A stretch of DNA of 64,000 nucleotides from Haliotis asinina (lineage: Eukaryota > Mollusca > Gastropoda > Lepetellida > Haliotidae): assembly GCF_037392515.1 (NCBI RefSeq), contig NC_090282.1, positions 58,552,843 through 58,616,842 on the forward strand, in the 5' to 3' direction. Positions within the stretch are counted from its first letter, which is position 1; every line of letters starts with the position of its first letter. Positions 1-14,100 of this stretch are shown piece after piece. The position numbers and the translations under genes are program-made. The notes under the pieces are model-generated. The model ran no database searches. It was not told where the DNA came from and worked only from the letters and a program-made list of their open reading frames with translations.

Positions 1-204
1 TATTACGGTCAGGTGAAACAGCCAAAGCTGTATGCCCACAACGGAAGTATTTCGATCTGTTAAAAGCTAAAACTGTATGCCTACAACAGATGTACATGTA
101 TTATGGTCAGGTGAAACAGTGTCACAGAAAGTGCAATGGCCGTGAGTTCGAATCCAAGGATCGAAAAGTGACGATTTATCAGCTCAGCTGTGATTTGTAG
201 TTAC

Positions 205-510
205 CGTAGGGGTGGTTGGGATATTTTCTAAGGGATTCGGTTCTTCATGGAAGGACCTAGAGTTTACTGAATCCCAATGTGCTGGTCAAGCGTGAGTGCA
301 GTATGGTGTCGCAGTGACCCGACCAGTCTCGGCTAGAACCGGTCTTCAGCAAGCGATGCCTGTCATAAGGGGAGACAAACTAGGCTGGGTTATCAGACTA
401 GCTGATCTGGTTGTCGTCGTGTCATTTGCTTCATTTGACACTTTTGATGTTGATCACTGGATTGTCTGATCATGTCTGCTGGAATACTGTTGAATGTAAC
501 AGTATGTATA
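205..510 (+). mobile_element. family B-like SINE, old copy
   Basis: ggtcttcagcaagcgatgcc, ttgatcactggattgtctga and ctggaatactgttgaatg. An upstream block (ttcttcatggaaggacctag) is shared with the copy near 1.7 kb. Confidence 0.65.
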
Positions 511-738
511 CACTTTGTGAGAGTGTCTCCATAGTAAGTTTGTCATTTGGGGAAAATGCTTGTCACATTTAAAATCGAACTATGGTACAGTATTGCAAAT
601 AATGCTTCAAGTCTAACCCAATCTGATGCTGAAAAGAACATATTTTTATAGAATCGTGGAACTACAAAATCACGTAAACATGGACACACATAGTCAGTTT
701 TCTGAAAGTTCATATAATTCTCGACATTTAGCACTTAC

Positions 739-856
739 CCTTCATTTCCATTTCCTCTTCTAGTTCCAGTGTAATGAGACCCTGCAGACATTGTCCCGGA
801 GAATACACAGCCTGGTGGTTGTCTAAAGCTATTGTGAAAACTTTTGGTTTGCCCAT
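739..856 (-). CDS. second alpha-arrestin paralogue, exon 1 only (gene runs off the left edge)
   Basis: Starts with ATG at 856 and encodes MGKPKVFTIAL, then VYSPGQCLQG, then an acidic end ELEEEMEMK, with donor AAGG|GTAAGT. It is 118 nt, phase 1, identical in length and phase to exon 1 of the gene at 28860. 19 of 39 residues are the same by eye, including the MGK start, the VYxPGQ turn and the EMxM end. The remaining exons would lie at coordinates below 1, as no exon-2-like sequence is visible in 1-738. The two genes are in the same orientation with about 4.2 kb between the stop of the first and this ATG. Protein role as for the first gene; partial because of the window edge. Confidence 0.88.
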
Positions 857-1654
857 CTTTGAGAAACGAGTGTTTCAAGAACGGTTTTCAGATGTTTTTG
901 TAACACTACATGCGACAGTGATATGCACGGTCACATAACTGACAGACTATTGTCATTCCCTCTCCTGTTTGCGCAATAGATGTCCTACAAACCTTTACAG
1001 CAACAATCTGTCTCTGTCAGCGTTGAAAGTTTTTGCAATGTCACAGTGCCGATGTCACAACGATGTTGTTCCATCACTTCGAGCGTCACGTACAGCTGAG
1101 CCTTGCAGACTAAGTGTCAAAACAGAGGTATATCGAGTCTAAATTGCCACAACGCTTTAGAAAACGCTTTTATTACCATTCCCGTGTTCACATTCAGTTG
1201 TCTCTCAGCTTGTTAATGCCCAGTGCTTATTCGTACTCGCTGACAAAACACGAAAGCTGGAATGTGGCCTTCACAGTTCAGGGAATATTATCCAACAACC
1301 TTTGTCATGACGTTACGGAACAACACTTCAGCATCGTAATATTGTCATGACAACGGGATAAACATCCTGACAACACACATGTATTTACACATCAGGGAGT
1401 GTGATTGATTTTAATTTTGCACTTCCTTTGTGCATGTCGATACAAAAGATGTGTCAGGAGCCGATGTTTACACATTGCCATGTTGCTCGTGACGACATGC
1501 ACGCCGCCAAATACTTCATATATAGATTTGGATAATAAACAAATCCTGTTAAGCGACAAAACCAATAACTGCAACTGACAATGATTTATGCACCCTGATG
1601 TCTTATTCAACGTATAATGTCTCTTCTTTGCATGTGACAACTGCTTCGTTTAGT

Positions 1655-1980
1655 CCACGATATAAAGGTGGCTTGGATATTTTGTAGGGGACTTGTTGCT
1701 TCATGGAAGGCGCCAGAGTTTGTTCCGAATCCGAATGTGCTGGCCATGTATCACAACTGTTGAAGGTCTGGTAAGATTTGGTCTTCAATAACCTATTCTT
1801 GTCGAAAGAGGCTACTACCAGGTTCGGGGTCGGGTGGTCAGGTTCGCTGACTTCGTTGACATTTGTATTTGTATCCCTTGCGTAGATCGATGCCCATGCT
1901 GTTGATCACTCGGTTGTTTCGTCCAGACCCGATTATTGAAACACCGCTGCCATATAGCTAAAGTCATTCACCCACTTTCT
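1655..1980 (+). mobile_element. family B-like SINE, old copy
   Basis: Shares ttgcttcatggaaggcgcca with the 0.2-kb copy, then tcgggtggtcaggttcgctg, gtagatcgatgcccatgctg and ctgccatatagctaaagt. Confidence 0.72.
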
Positions 1981-1984
1981 CTGC

Positions 1985-4855
1985 ACATTACTCAATATGA
2001 TTATGGACATAAGGCCATAACATCAATCATTTCCGTGACGATAAAATAAGATACAATTGCATGCACAGTTTTAGCACATATTTTACAAAAATAAATATTT
2101 TCCTTGGATGCAGAAACTTCCTTTTAATTAAGACATAAATCAAAATGTACCGTTTAAGTCTTGCCGACTATTTATGTCAGGGAAGATTTATTTTTATTCA
2201 CTAGACAGAATTTTAAATCTAATAAAATAAATACACACGTACAGGTGGATGCGGCATGTTGTTGGCGCTGGCCCAGGTAACTCATGGCAACATTGTGCAA
2301 AACAATAGTTTTCTACTATGCTTTACAGTTGTTGGATCAGTTTAGGCTTCAAGACGATTTCTTACGTATTGTCATATACAAAAGTATAAACATACCACGT
2401 CCAAATTTATGGCTCTGGGAACCCAGTTTAAATCCAAAGCTACTAGATGTTACATGTGCCATAATCTGTTCGTCTTTGTTCTGGTGAACCAATGCAATCT
2501 ACACCAGCGAGGAAGGGTTCACTGCCTTGTTTATGAACACTTGATAACATCACTGTTTGATACTGATATATCCGTGCAAACATTTACCTGGAGTGGATCA
2601 CTGAAAATCAGTGATGACTTCAAGTGTTCGCGAAAAGGGTCGGAGTGACATGCTAATAAAACAGCCAGTCATACAGCCATCGGAAGGACGCTGACTAGTG
2701 TGAGTCCAGTTTCCACCATAGCCGAAACGGGTTACAGTTTCGCATCTTGACTATAGCCGGCTACGAGTTATGTCCCTTCCTCGCCCCTTCAGATGGCCAA
2801 ATCGACCCCACTCCTCAAAACTTGGATTTTTAAAATGTACTGATTGTTCTTTCATGTAAGAAAAGGCCGCAAAGTACAAACTTGATAAAAAAAACCCTAC
2901 AAACATACGAACATCCTGCTATCAACCGAGATTTACAGAACAATATACGAACTGGATTTGAATTTCATTCAGCTTATAAAATTCAGCATGGGCTCTTTTT
3001 TAAACAAAGATTTCAAAGAAAAACAACATTGCAAAGATGTTAAAACGATTGTTTATTAGAAAATAGAGATGTTTTGAACAGATTCATATTTACATTGCCA
3101 AATGTATGTTCAACATGACGTTTTAGATATACCTGTCATTGTCATATCAGAACACACCTCCCCTTAAGAATACATTTAACAAATTATAATAACAGCGAGG
3201 TGCAAGCTAAGACCTCATGGGAAATGTTTCCGGCACGTAATGATATTTTAAATTTGGATATATTCATTCTGATATTAAAAGTGCACAACAATATAACATC
3301 AACGTACATATCACATATATACGTGTTTATTCCTGTGACTAAGTCATACGTGTTTATTCCTGTTACTAAGTCCACTAGGTCTGAAAGTATAGTTAACAGG
3401 ATGTAAAAGCCCGAAGGTTCGAATGTTTTCATCGAATTTATGACACGTTGCAAGTGGGAGATGGGAGGATTTGGATGGATGTGTTGATACATTGTAAAAC
3501 TATTGAGCGACCAAGAAAACATCTTTGATTCTAACACCAGTCTTTGATGAACAGAAGTGTTCACATTATGTAACACATGAACGTATGATATGTTAAATGC
3601 TAAGTCAAATGTCTAGTTATTGCTGAATATTTGAAGATCTACTCCAAATTTGTAGAATCGAGTGTATATGTGCTGACGAATGATGGGCATATTAATTACA
3701 CTCCCAATATTGTATTGATGTGCATGATCCAGTACTGGCGTATTTGTAACTGAATTGTTCAGACGTTTCGAATTCAAGGAGCAGTTAGAGCTGCAATCAT
3801 TCGTGCTTGCAACAGTGGCAGACACTGTGTGAGCGAACGTTTGCTCTGACTTCACAAATATTGCAGCAATTTGATGGCGCGGGATATACTATGTTATCTT
3901 AGCTCACATATAAATGTCGGTTTCTGATTGACTAAGCGTTCTTCTATTATTTTTCTATATGAGAAAAGATTTGCCTTGCATTCCAATAAATTAATTTTTA
4001 CAAAACGTTAAAACGTAGTCAGGGCTCAGGGAACAAGAACAAATACCCATGCCCCGTGTATCGTTTATGGCATGTCACTTTTGGATCAAGCACAACATAA
4101 TAACACGTGAAACCCATGATAACGTGTTATATCTCGACACATCAGGATGGCTCACACTGAGTCACATATTGAACCAGTCATGATAAGTATAGGTAATAAT
4201 CCACATAAACTAGGGGTAAACTGAAGCATGATCCATATTTGATGATGGCTCAAATGAAACGGAGAAAGTATGTTCATTCGAGAGTGCTGAATTTTGTGGG
4301 AAAATGTAAGTGATGATTTGGATTTAAAGAGATCAAATGATGAGTGTGGTGTAAGGTTGTACGTGGCCACTAACATAACCCAGGTCCGGTACTTTTATCA
4401 CAGTTCAGGTAAATAGTAACAATGTAAGGCACCTCCAATGTAACATGTAACACATAACACGACAAACCTTAATACCACAATACAGACACAGACAGGAGAC
4501 ATCGATACACTGGCCACAATGCTTGTGAGAGAAGGCACGATATAAACTGACGGACAAAAGAAAGTATTCAGAGATTTCTTAAAACTTCAATTTGAAATTG
4601 AACCATTTGACTTTGTCTGTATTACCACCAGCAAGATTAATATCAGCGGCTGGGTATAAAGTTGCAATGGTTTAATGATGACCATTATGATTTTGCATCC
4701 ATGTAACCAAAAGTATGTGTCGAGAACCGCACATTACTTCACGATATAGCTTCGTGTGAACTTCTGCTTGTATGTCGACAAGAGACTGCACTAGCATTGC
4801 CCTTTTGCTGTTTTCACATTTACACAGCTGGCTTGGGTAAATGTGGTCAAAGGCA
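1985..4855. other. intergenic, between the two alpha-arrestin genes
   Basis: AT-rich. Apart from the small 3321-3373 duplication nothing supported as a gene is seen; open frames are short and lack domains. Confidence 0.6.
3321..3373. repeat. 27-bp direct duplication
   Basis: acgtgtttattcctgtgact followed by aagtcat, repeated once with one or two changes. In the intergenic gap between the two alpha-arrestin genes. Confidence 0.75.
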
Positions 4856-4858
4856 GTC

Positions 4859-4864
4859 TTTATT
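4859..4864 (-). promoter_or_regulatory. candidate poly(A) signal AATAAA of the alpha-arrestin gene
   Basis: First AATAAA hexamer (tttatt on the plus strand) after the TAG at 5045, about 180 nt into the presumed 3' UTR. Spacing is plausible but no transcript supports it. Confidence 0.45.
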
Positions 4865-5044
4865 AATAGCATAGGTGTCACTCTGATGTGGATTGAGAGA
4901 GCGAGGTCTTGCAGCGTTTATCAGGGGAACAGGGAAATTAGTTTTCACAGGCTGTTTACCACTAACCAGTCCTCCTGTGCCCTCTGAAAGGAAACGGGAG
5001 ATTATAGTAGCTTCTGCTTTTGTAGCATGTTTGAGTTACATCCT

Positions 5045-5193
5045 CTAAGATGGAGGTGCTGATGGTTGAGCTCTTTCTCCCCAACTGTAAAAGGTGTACA
5101 CTGGTGTAAAGTTCATATTGCCTTTGGTGTGCTCATCGTCATCCTCATCTTTGATGTTCACTGGCCCAAACACACTTTCTGCGTATGAAGGAG
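5045..5193 (-). CDS. alpha-arrestin exon 7 (PPSY tail and stop)
   Basis: 149 nt, phase 1 to TAG stop. Encodes PPSYAESVFGP, an acidic stretch (KDEDDDEH) and a tail ending PVYTFYSWGERAQPSAPPS. Acceptor atttcag|CTCCTT. PPxY motifs in ARRDC proteins bind the WW domains of NEDD4-type ligases. ARRDC3 carries a second PPxY near its C terminus; here the comparable place reads TPVYTFY, so only one canonical motif is present. Confidence 0.92.
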
Positions 5194-8100
5194 CTGAAAT
5201 GACCAATATCAACGTTGTACAATGAACAGGAAACTGAATAATGCATTGTTATATGCGTCTCCATATATACTACTAGGAAACGTAAATTAAAAACAAAATT
5301 CTAAATGTTTCTTGGAAGCATAGACATTGTTTCCTGGCAATGATTTGGCTGGCGCAATGGTTTGCTGTGAATGGTAATAAAGAGTACACTGCCTCTATAC
5401 CCGCAACAGGTGTATATGAATAAGGTTATTCAGGGTTCAGTTTATTTTCCTTTGATAAAGAAACATGGGCGCGTGTTTAAAGAAAAACTAAATATACATA
5501 CATTAAAATACTTGACTTATTTAATAAAAGATGCCGACTTTTGGCCAAACAGGGACATGACTTCAGTTCGTTGTATCATTTACATGAGTGTGGAATCAGT
5601 AAGTGCAGGCATTCGTCTACATTGTACACCTCGCCTCATGACGATATTCGCCTTATTAAAACTGAGGTAATCCCTGCAGACACTATCCCAATCTATCTGA
5701 TAAGCCTTGCATGTGTAGTGAACCAGTTTTACATCTGAAAACATGACATTTCTCTCTGTGTAGGAACGCTTTCGTGTCATCGATTAATGACTTAAACAAA
5801 ATGTCACTTCATTGATTTTTTTATTGAAAATCATTGTACTTGTTCACCCAGTGTTGCCTTTAGCCTGCGCAACTTGTTTAAAAACTTAACAGTACATTAT
5901 GTTTACTTCTCGTGACTCTTCAGTTTGATAATTTTTCATTTCTTATCAACATCGATGAGAATTACTGCGGTAATAGATTTTTTCAAAGCTCAGTGTGGAA
6001 AACATATGGGCCTCGGAAAAGAAATTGATTGAATACATTATGTTCCATTCGTACATCTGTTTAACGCGTTTAGTCATTCAGGCAAATAACTGCTTTGGAG
6101 ACAATAAATACAAAATCAAATTCGATCGAACTAGAGAAAGAACTGTTACAAAAGATAATGCTGTAATACATCCACGTTGAACCGTTTGAACATCAGGAAA
6201 CATTCAAATGATTTTAGTGTATACATATCGAGGACATTTCAAAATTTGATGCATCAAAATTTGTGTCCGACGTAAATTTCGTAATTTGCTTGGTATATTA
6301 CGTTCCGAAGTGTTTTTTTTTTTCAAGTGAACAGCTGTCTCGCCTTTGTGTTTCTTTATGCCGAGGGTCACGAGTAGGGCCGATTACAAAACGCATGCTC
6401 TATCTCTTTATGGCGGGTTGTCTAGTCCACAAACGATTGTTCAGCTCCGCTGTCACACAGCTGTAAAACAGACACGGACTCTGTCATCTTTTCTCTCTAT
6501 GTTGAATCGACTGGTCCACAATCGATTGTTCACCGTACGCTGACATACGGCTGTAAAATTGCTGAGTGTAGCGTTAATCAAGCAGACACACACGTGCTGT
6601 GCAAGCGTCGTATTTCTCTGTATCATACCTGTATGAGGCGTTAATCAAGTAAACAGACACGGCTTCTGCAAGCGTCGTATCTCTCTGTATAATTCCTGGA
6701 TGAGGCGTTAATCAAGCAGACACACACGTGCTGTGCAAGCATCGTATTTTCTGTATCATTCCTGTATGAGGCGTTAATCAAGCAGACACACACGTGCTGT
6801 GCAAGCGTCGTATTTTCTGTATCATTCCTGTATGAGGCGTTAATCAAGCAAACAGACACGTGCTGTGCAAGCGTCTTGTCTCTCTGTATCATTGCTGTAT
6901 GAGGCGTTAACCAAGCACACACACGTGCTGTGCAAGCGTCTTGCCTCTGTATCATTCCTGTATGAGGCGTTAATCAAGCAGACACACACGTGCTGTACAA
7001 GCGTCTTGTCTCTCTGTATCATTCCTGTATGAGACGTTAATCAAGCAGACACACACGTGCTGTGCAAGCATCGTATTTTCTGTATCATTCCTGTATGAGG
7101 CGTTAATCAAGCAAACAGACACGTGCTGTGCAAGCGTCTTGTCTCTTTGTATCATTCCTGTATGAGGCATTAACCAAGCAGACACACACGTGCTGTGCAA
7201 GCGTCTTGTCTCTCTGTATCATTCCTGTATGAGGCGGTAATCAAGCAGACACACACGTGCTGTGCAAGCGTCTTGTCCCTCTGTATCATTCCTGTATGAG
7301 ACGTTAATCAAGCAGACACACACGTGCTGTGCAAGCGTCGTATTTCTCTGTATCATTCCTGTATGAGGCGTTAATCAAGCAGACACACACGTGCTGTACA
7401 AGCGTCTTGTCTCTCTGTATCATTCCTGTATGAGGCGTTAATCAAGCAGACACACACGTGCTGTGCAAGCATCGTATTTTCTGTATCATTCCTGTATGAG
7501 GCGTTAATCAAGCAAACAGACACGTGCTGTGCAAGCGTCTTGTCTCTCTGTATCATTCCTGTATGAGGCGTTAACCAAGCAGACACACACGTGCTGTGCA
7601 AGCGTCTTGTCTCTCTGTATCATTCCTGTATGAGGCGTTAATCAAGCAAACAGACACGTGCTGTGCAAGCGTCTTGTCTCTCTGTATCATTCCTGTATGA
7701 GGCGTTAACCAAGCAGACACACACGTGCTGTGCAAGCGTCTTGTCTCTCTGTATCATTCTTGTATGAGGCGTTAATCAAGCAGACACACACGTGCTGTGC
7801 AAGCGTCTTGTCTCTCTGTATCATTCCTGTATGAGGCGTTAATCAAGCAGACACACACGTGCTGTGCAAGCGTCGTATTTCTCTGTATCATTCCTGTATG
7901 AGGCGTTAATCAAGCAGACACACACGTGCTGTACAAGCGTCTTGTCTCTCTGTATCATTCCTGTATGAGGCGTTAATCAAGTAAACAGACACGTGCTCTG
8001 CAATTATAACTATGCAAAACATTGCAAAACGAGCCGTTAATAAAGCGAACGGACATGTGCAGTGCAATCGTATTTCTTTGTATCATTACTGTATGAGGCG

Positions 8101-11100
8101 TTTATCAAGCACACAGCTACATGCTCTGCAAGTGCCATTCCTGTGTGAGACGTTAATCAAGCAAACAGACACCTGCTCCGCTAGCGTCGTATCTCTCTTT
8201 ACCATTCCTTGAATGAGGCGTTAATCAATCAAACAGACACGTGCTCTGGAATCGTATCTCTCTGTAACATTCCTGTATGAGGCGTTAATCAAGCCAACGG
8301 ACACGTGCCCCGCAAGCGTCGTACCTTTCGATATTGGATTATCTTGCCCACAATCCTCTTTTAGATTTTATTTTCACGTCAAAGTATTTTGTCGCTTTTA
8401 TTTTTCTCATCGTGCCTGTTGCAGACGTATTACCCTTACCCTCGTCAGTACTTTCCACAACTCTTATAATATTTGGGACAAATGGACAGCTGATAAATGG
8501 ACGTTATAAGTGGACCATGTGTACAAATGGCATTATAAACCGAACAACAAAAGAAACGCAACGCTGGCTATTTGTCAAGTTTTTAGATAGAAGACACAAA
8601 CATGAACACTTACTGTGATTTCATGTTTGCGAATATGCATTTCGTTTACTGTTCAGTATATAACACATGCATTTTGACCGTCCTGTCATTAGCTATACTA
8701 TCTTGATTGTAAAGTGTAACTCAGTCAGGTCAAGTGTCGAATATGATGTGCATTGTCTCAACGTTGATGTTGAAATATAGACATCGATTCATAAAATAGG
8801 GAGGTAACACATTTTGAGGAATAAAACATGAAAAATGCGTCATTTGAAATGGACCGATACTTTGATTGGCAGATCATAAGTGGGAGATTGACTGTTTAAA
8901 CAGCCATGTAAACAAAAACAAATGGACAGTAGCTGTTTTGGTCTGAACTGAATATCAACGTGATCAAAATAACCCACAATTCAATCATTCTATTACATTC
9001 TAACCTTACAGTTAACAATATTTAAGAATACGAAATAAAAAAATGTAAATGTTTTTAATTTACTTGAATGCGACCAGTTTAGAAAATGTATCAAAATTCG
9101 CCAGTTTGCCTCGAAAGCAATATTTAAGATTATTATCACATGTGGTTAAAGGTACCAGATGACAAAGGTACCAGGAGCTAACACGATAGCAAAGGTTGAA
9201 ATGTGTGTTTTATCCAGAATCACAACGAGATGCAACTCACGCATTGACGGTAGCGGTGATGTTGAAGATGGCCGACTGTCCTGATAAAGCTGAGAATGGT
9301 TCATGTCCTGGGTTACAGGAGCCAACCCGTATTGCTCCAGTGTGTATCTGAGCGGTATTGATCCGATGATCACTCGCAAAGGTATTTCAAGCTGAAAGCC
9401 GGGTCCCGCCGGTTCAACACATAACTGAAATATTAAGGCCACTCTTTAGCGCTGAGTGCGTGTTGCAAAATGCAAATCTTACATTTGATAGGATATTTAA
9501 TTAGCAGAAACATTCCGTGTCATCAAGTTCTTCCCTTGTAGCATGCGCAGTCGTTAAATACAATGTACGTTAAAACCCCATATACCCCCAAAACCTCAGC
9601 TCCACCCCAACACTCCGCAGCTCCATGCAGCAAACTCTATCACAAAGCTATTTCAGGCTTAAAGAATAATTTTATTTTGAAATACACCGGCGGAAAACGT
9701 ATCGTATTTCATGGAATGCTTTGTAAATGTTATGCTAACGGAAAAAACACATCTCCATAATATTTGCCATGATCATTCGTCTGATTAACATGTTATCCTA
9801 ACAAGTTCAGTGACACACGTCCCCAGAAAACAGGAGACGGACAACACAGTTGAGAATTTCAGTGTTTGGGTGTGATCATCGATACATCGATGCAGACGAG
9901 GGAACGACGGTGTAAGATAACTGAAACGTGCGTTCGAAATGTGTCACATGTCAACGTAAAACTGGTACAACTTAGCTAAAGCTAAGGGTAGGTTCTCTTC
10001 CTGTCGTATACGTCGTTGTCTTGAGAAACAGCCGGAGATGCAGAGCAGAAGAAGTTCCGGCCATGTGGGTGGGCATTGTCCTAGGCCTGTTTTAACGTGA
10101 CGTTACGTCCCTGTTTTTGGGGTACATTGGAAAGAACATGGTCTCAAACGATGTCGCATACACCTTTCAAATTGCCAGTGATGGGTTGTGCTCTCCCATG
10201 ACTTGTGATGACATCCCCCATCATTACACCCCTACCTCCAATATTGACAACGTTGCAACCGAGTGTAGAACGAATCGCTGAACCGTTGTCCTGGATGCCT
10301 ATAACCATTTGGATGATTGTCATTGATGTCTAGATGGATGCTGGACCAATATATTAACTGTATTTTGCCACTGTCTTATGCCACTTATGTTGTCCGTAAT
10401 CACCGTCAGCCCTGCAGACTATCAACTCAGTGTATCAACCGAATATGGTTTTGTTGACATGGTGAGTTAGAGAATGAGTTTGTTTTTTCGTCGCTTTTAG
10501 CAATATTCCAGGAAAATTACGACGAGGGACACCAGATATGGTCTACACACACTGTGTCCATGTGGGGAATCGAACCCCGATTGTCAGCGGGTCAAGCGAA
10601 TGCCTCAAACGATAGCCTACACCACTATCCTAGCATGAGGATGATCATAGAAAGTACATAAAGTCGTCTAAGAGAAATGATATTGCCTTTCTATGAATAT
10701 TATTCTCATAACATTTCAGTTGTGCCGCCATTCTTGTTGGCATCAAGGCCGTGTTGCCATTAGAAATCTTTGTGTATATGTATTAAAATATACGTTGTTT
10801 TATTTTGAAGTATATTAACTTTCACTGAACTTCAAATGAAGCACAACTATTTTTACTAGATTAAAAGACTGGTGTAATACTTATTTCCAGGCGAAAAAAA
10901 ATTCCTAGTAACCACTGATAAACTGCATGTCTACCTTAACAAAGTACTCGAGGGCTATTATTCTGCACCCAGGTAGCTTCGAGGGCGGCACTGGCGGTAT
11001 TAAAAGCGGGTCTCCGTCCCAGGTATCGGTGTCACCAGGGATGATTTCACCACGTGAGATTTCGGCGATTTTCTGGACGTCACTTCTTGACTTCCGGGTT

Positions 11101-14100
11101 GCGTGGTAGTATCTCACCTGGATATGACATGACAGATTGTGGATTCAATTATAGGACCAATGATACAAGTTCTCACCATGAAGTTGAACTTTAGGATTAC
11201 AATAAAAGCATTTTGATGATTCTTTTTATATGGATGTTGACGAGGAACAATCAGTGTTTGAAATGTCACAAACGTCGATCTCATGGTAATGAATCGTTCA
11301 GAAAATGGCTGCCGTACACAGCAGGGAGCATTTCTAGTTTGCCTAACGACATATACGATACGCGGCGACACTGGGCTTTGAAGCTTCAGATCTATCAAAA
11401 ACAACATGCTGAACCGAAACAAAGCCAAATGTTTTTAGACTGAGTTATGAAAATACGGATCCCTAAATTTCAGAGCAGCAATCTTTATGCAACAAAATGT
11501 CCGGTCGACTGAGGAACAGGTCTTACAGTTGAAGCAATACCTCGCCGAAATGTCAGACCCATCACGACACTGTTCCTACAGTGAAGGACCCGTGAAGTTC
11601 CGGCTGGACACCTGATCAGGTGTGACTCGCCGAGTTGGCTGGTGCATGACATCGTATCCCAACTGCGTAGATCGATACTTATCACTGGATTGCCTGGTCC
11701 AGATTAGATTATTCACAGACTGCCGCCATATAGCTCAAATACTTCTGTGTGCGGCATTAAAGAACCAGAACCCAAAATGAAATACTTCCTGCAGTGGAAA
11801 CAGTGCCTTAACAGAATGTTCCATCCACCAAGAAATATTTCCTGCAGTGGAAACGGCGGATTAACAAAATGCTCGATCCACCAAGGAATACTTACTGAAG
11901 TGAAACAGTGCCTTAACAAAACTTTCGCTCAACCATGGAATACTTTCTGTAGTGTAAACAGCGCCTTATCATAACACTCGATCCACCACGGAATATTTTC
12001 TACTGTGGAAATTTTGACAAAACGCTCTATTCGAATCGTTCACCTACTAGGAAGAAGAGCGCCTTAGCAAAATTCATGCACGGAATAATTCACAGAGTGG
12101 AACCAGTGCCTTAATGTTTTGTGTCCCAGGACCGTCGCCTTTACTGACCATGTACAACTGTGCGTATGACCTCTTCATTCTCCGATTGCTGTGATTGATG
12201 ATCTCGCCTTTGATAGGGATGGTTTCCCCAGGTACATAACCGCAGCGATCAATCTGGAACGTGCAGCTGATTGGTCCAGATTTGCAGCAGAGGCAACACA
12301 GCATCTTCTGACCTTCACCTCGTATTCCATCCTGCAATAGCAATTACACACGCAGTACAGAATCATATTTTCCTAAAACTGAATCCTTTTATTTTCCTGC
12401 TCTGGTGTTTTTAGGATGCATCGTACTTGCCAATATGCCAACGTTCTGAAAAGATTCGAATCCTGAAGATTCGGGTGAGCATTGGTCTTGAGAAAACCGT
12501 GTTTGCCGAAACAGTGTGTGAGTTTAGTTGTATATGCCGCACTCAACAATATTCCAGCCATACGACGGCGGTCTCTGTAAATAATTGTGTCTGGATCATA
12601 CAATCCAGTGATCAGCAGCATGAAAATAGATCTTCACAATTGGGATACGATGACAAAAGCGGACGACTACTGCGACAACATTGCCGTCTAACATGCTCTT
12701 CCGGTGAGCGCCCTGTCACGGATTTACTAATAAAGTATGAACTTATATCATTTGGACTATTTGTCAATGCTAAAGTATAAATGGCTGCTTTTCGCATCAA
12801 CTTCATACATGACCTTTGGCTTCAGCTGTGCATAAAGCAGAACTACCCTCCAACCAAAGCAACGAATAAATAAGGTCTGAAGAAAATTATTTCCATTCAT
12901 CTGAGATCCCGCTTGTTTCCCACGTCGTCAATAAACAAATACAACATTTGTTCAAACGTACTTTCTAACCTAAAGAAGAATCAATAACCAGTTTTCTGAA
13001 ACCATTGCGGGACACGGTCAGGGTTGGTTCTAGTTTTTATTAAGAAACAAGTTTGTTTCTGCAACAGTAAATTCCTTTCACTTTCAAGTTTGAACATCCG
13101 ATGATTTTATTCTCCCGTCAGCAGCGGCCCACTTCAGGAAAGAAAACAATCTTTTGAATATTACTGTAATCGGTTTAAGCCAATTCTGTCACGAGTTGGC
13201 TGGTGAATTTTTTTTCAAAATATTATAGTACCACGGGATATTGTTACATGTACAGTGGTAATGGCTAATTTCCTGAACAAATGTACACGATTTAGGATTG
13301 TTTGTTTGTTGTTTAACGCCATTATTGCAGCCATATGGCAGAGGTCAGTAAGCCAATGACAAATAATACATTCCAAGAAAAGTGTGAAAAATAAACACTC
13401 GATTCCTATTACCCTTCACCACAAAAAGAGACTTCTTTCACTTGAGAACGGTATGTAGAGATAGTTATTATATGTTACCATTGACCATGGAAATCAGTGA
13501 CTAAAAGCAAGGGGAACGACGGCACCAACGGTGTATTTGTACTGTAACATGCATTCATCGTAACAATAAAGGAACTGCTACTGGATTCTTGTCTTTATGG
13601 TGGCTGATAGGTTTGCTAGATCATTGCTATATTGCCGGATATGTCCACTCGTTATACCATAACGTAGCAGGCTTTCATTTTATCGCCATATGTCAGAGTC
13701 GCGTTGTGGGATTGTCTTGTCGTAGCGTGTTATTTCCATGTCGCATCGAGTCGTGGTTTTGCCATGTTGCCTCGTGGTATTGCTATGTTAAACCGTGGTT
13801 TTGCCATGTCGTCACGTGGTATTACCATGTCATAGCGTGCCGTTGTATCACCATGCCGTCTCGTGTTATTGCTGTGTCGTCTCGTGTTATTGCCATGTTG
13901 TCTCTTGATATCGCCTTCTGGTCTCGTGTTATTGCCATGTCGTCTCTTGTTATCGCCTTCTGGTCTCGTGTTATTGCCATGTTGTCTCTTGTTATCACCT
14001 TCTGGTCTCGTGATATTGCCATGTCGTCTCTTGTTATCGCCTTCTGGTCTCGTGATATAGCCATGTCGTGTCTTGTTATCGCCTTCTGGTCTCGTGATTT

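Noticed and set aside
6641..7601. Series of minus-strand frames with repeated CLINASYRNDTE peptides
   Set aside because: They are translations of the 67-bp minisatellite; none has a gene context and they lie in intron 6.
6563..8330. CRISPR-like look of regularly spaced repeats
   Set aside because: Whole units repeat; there are no unique spacers and the DNA is clearly eukaryotic.
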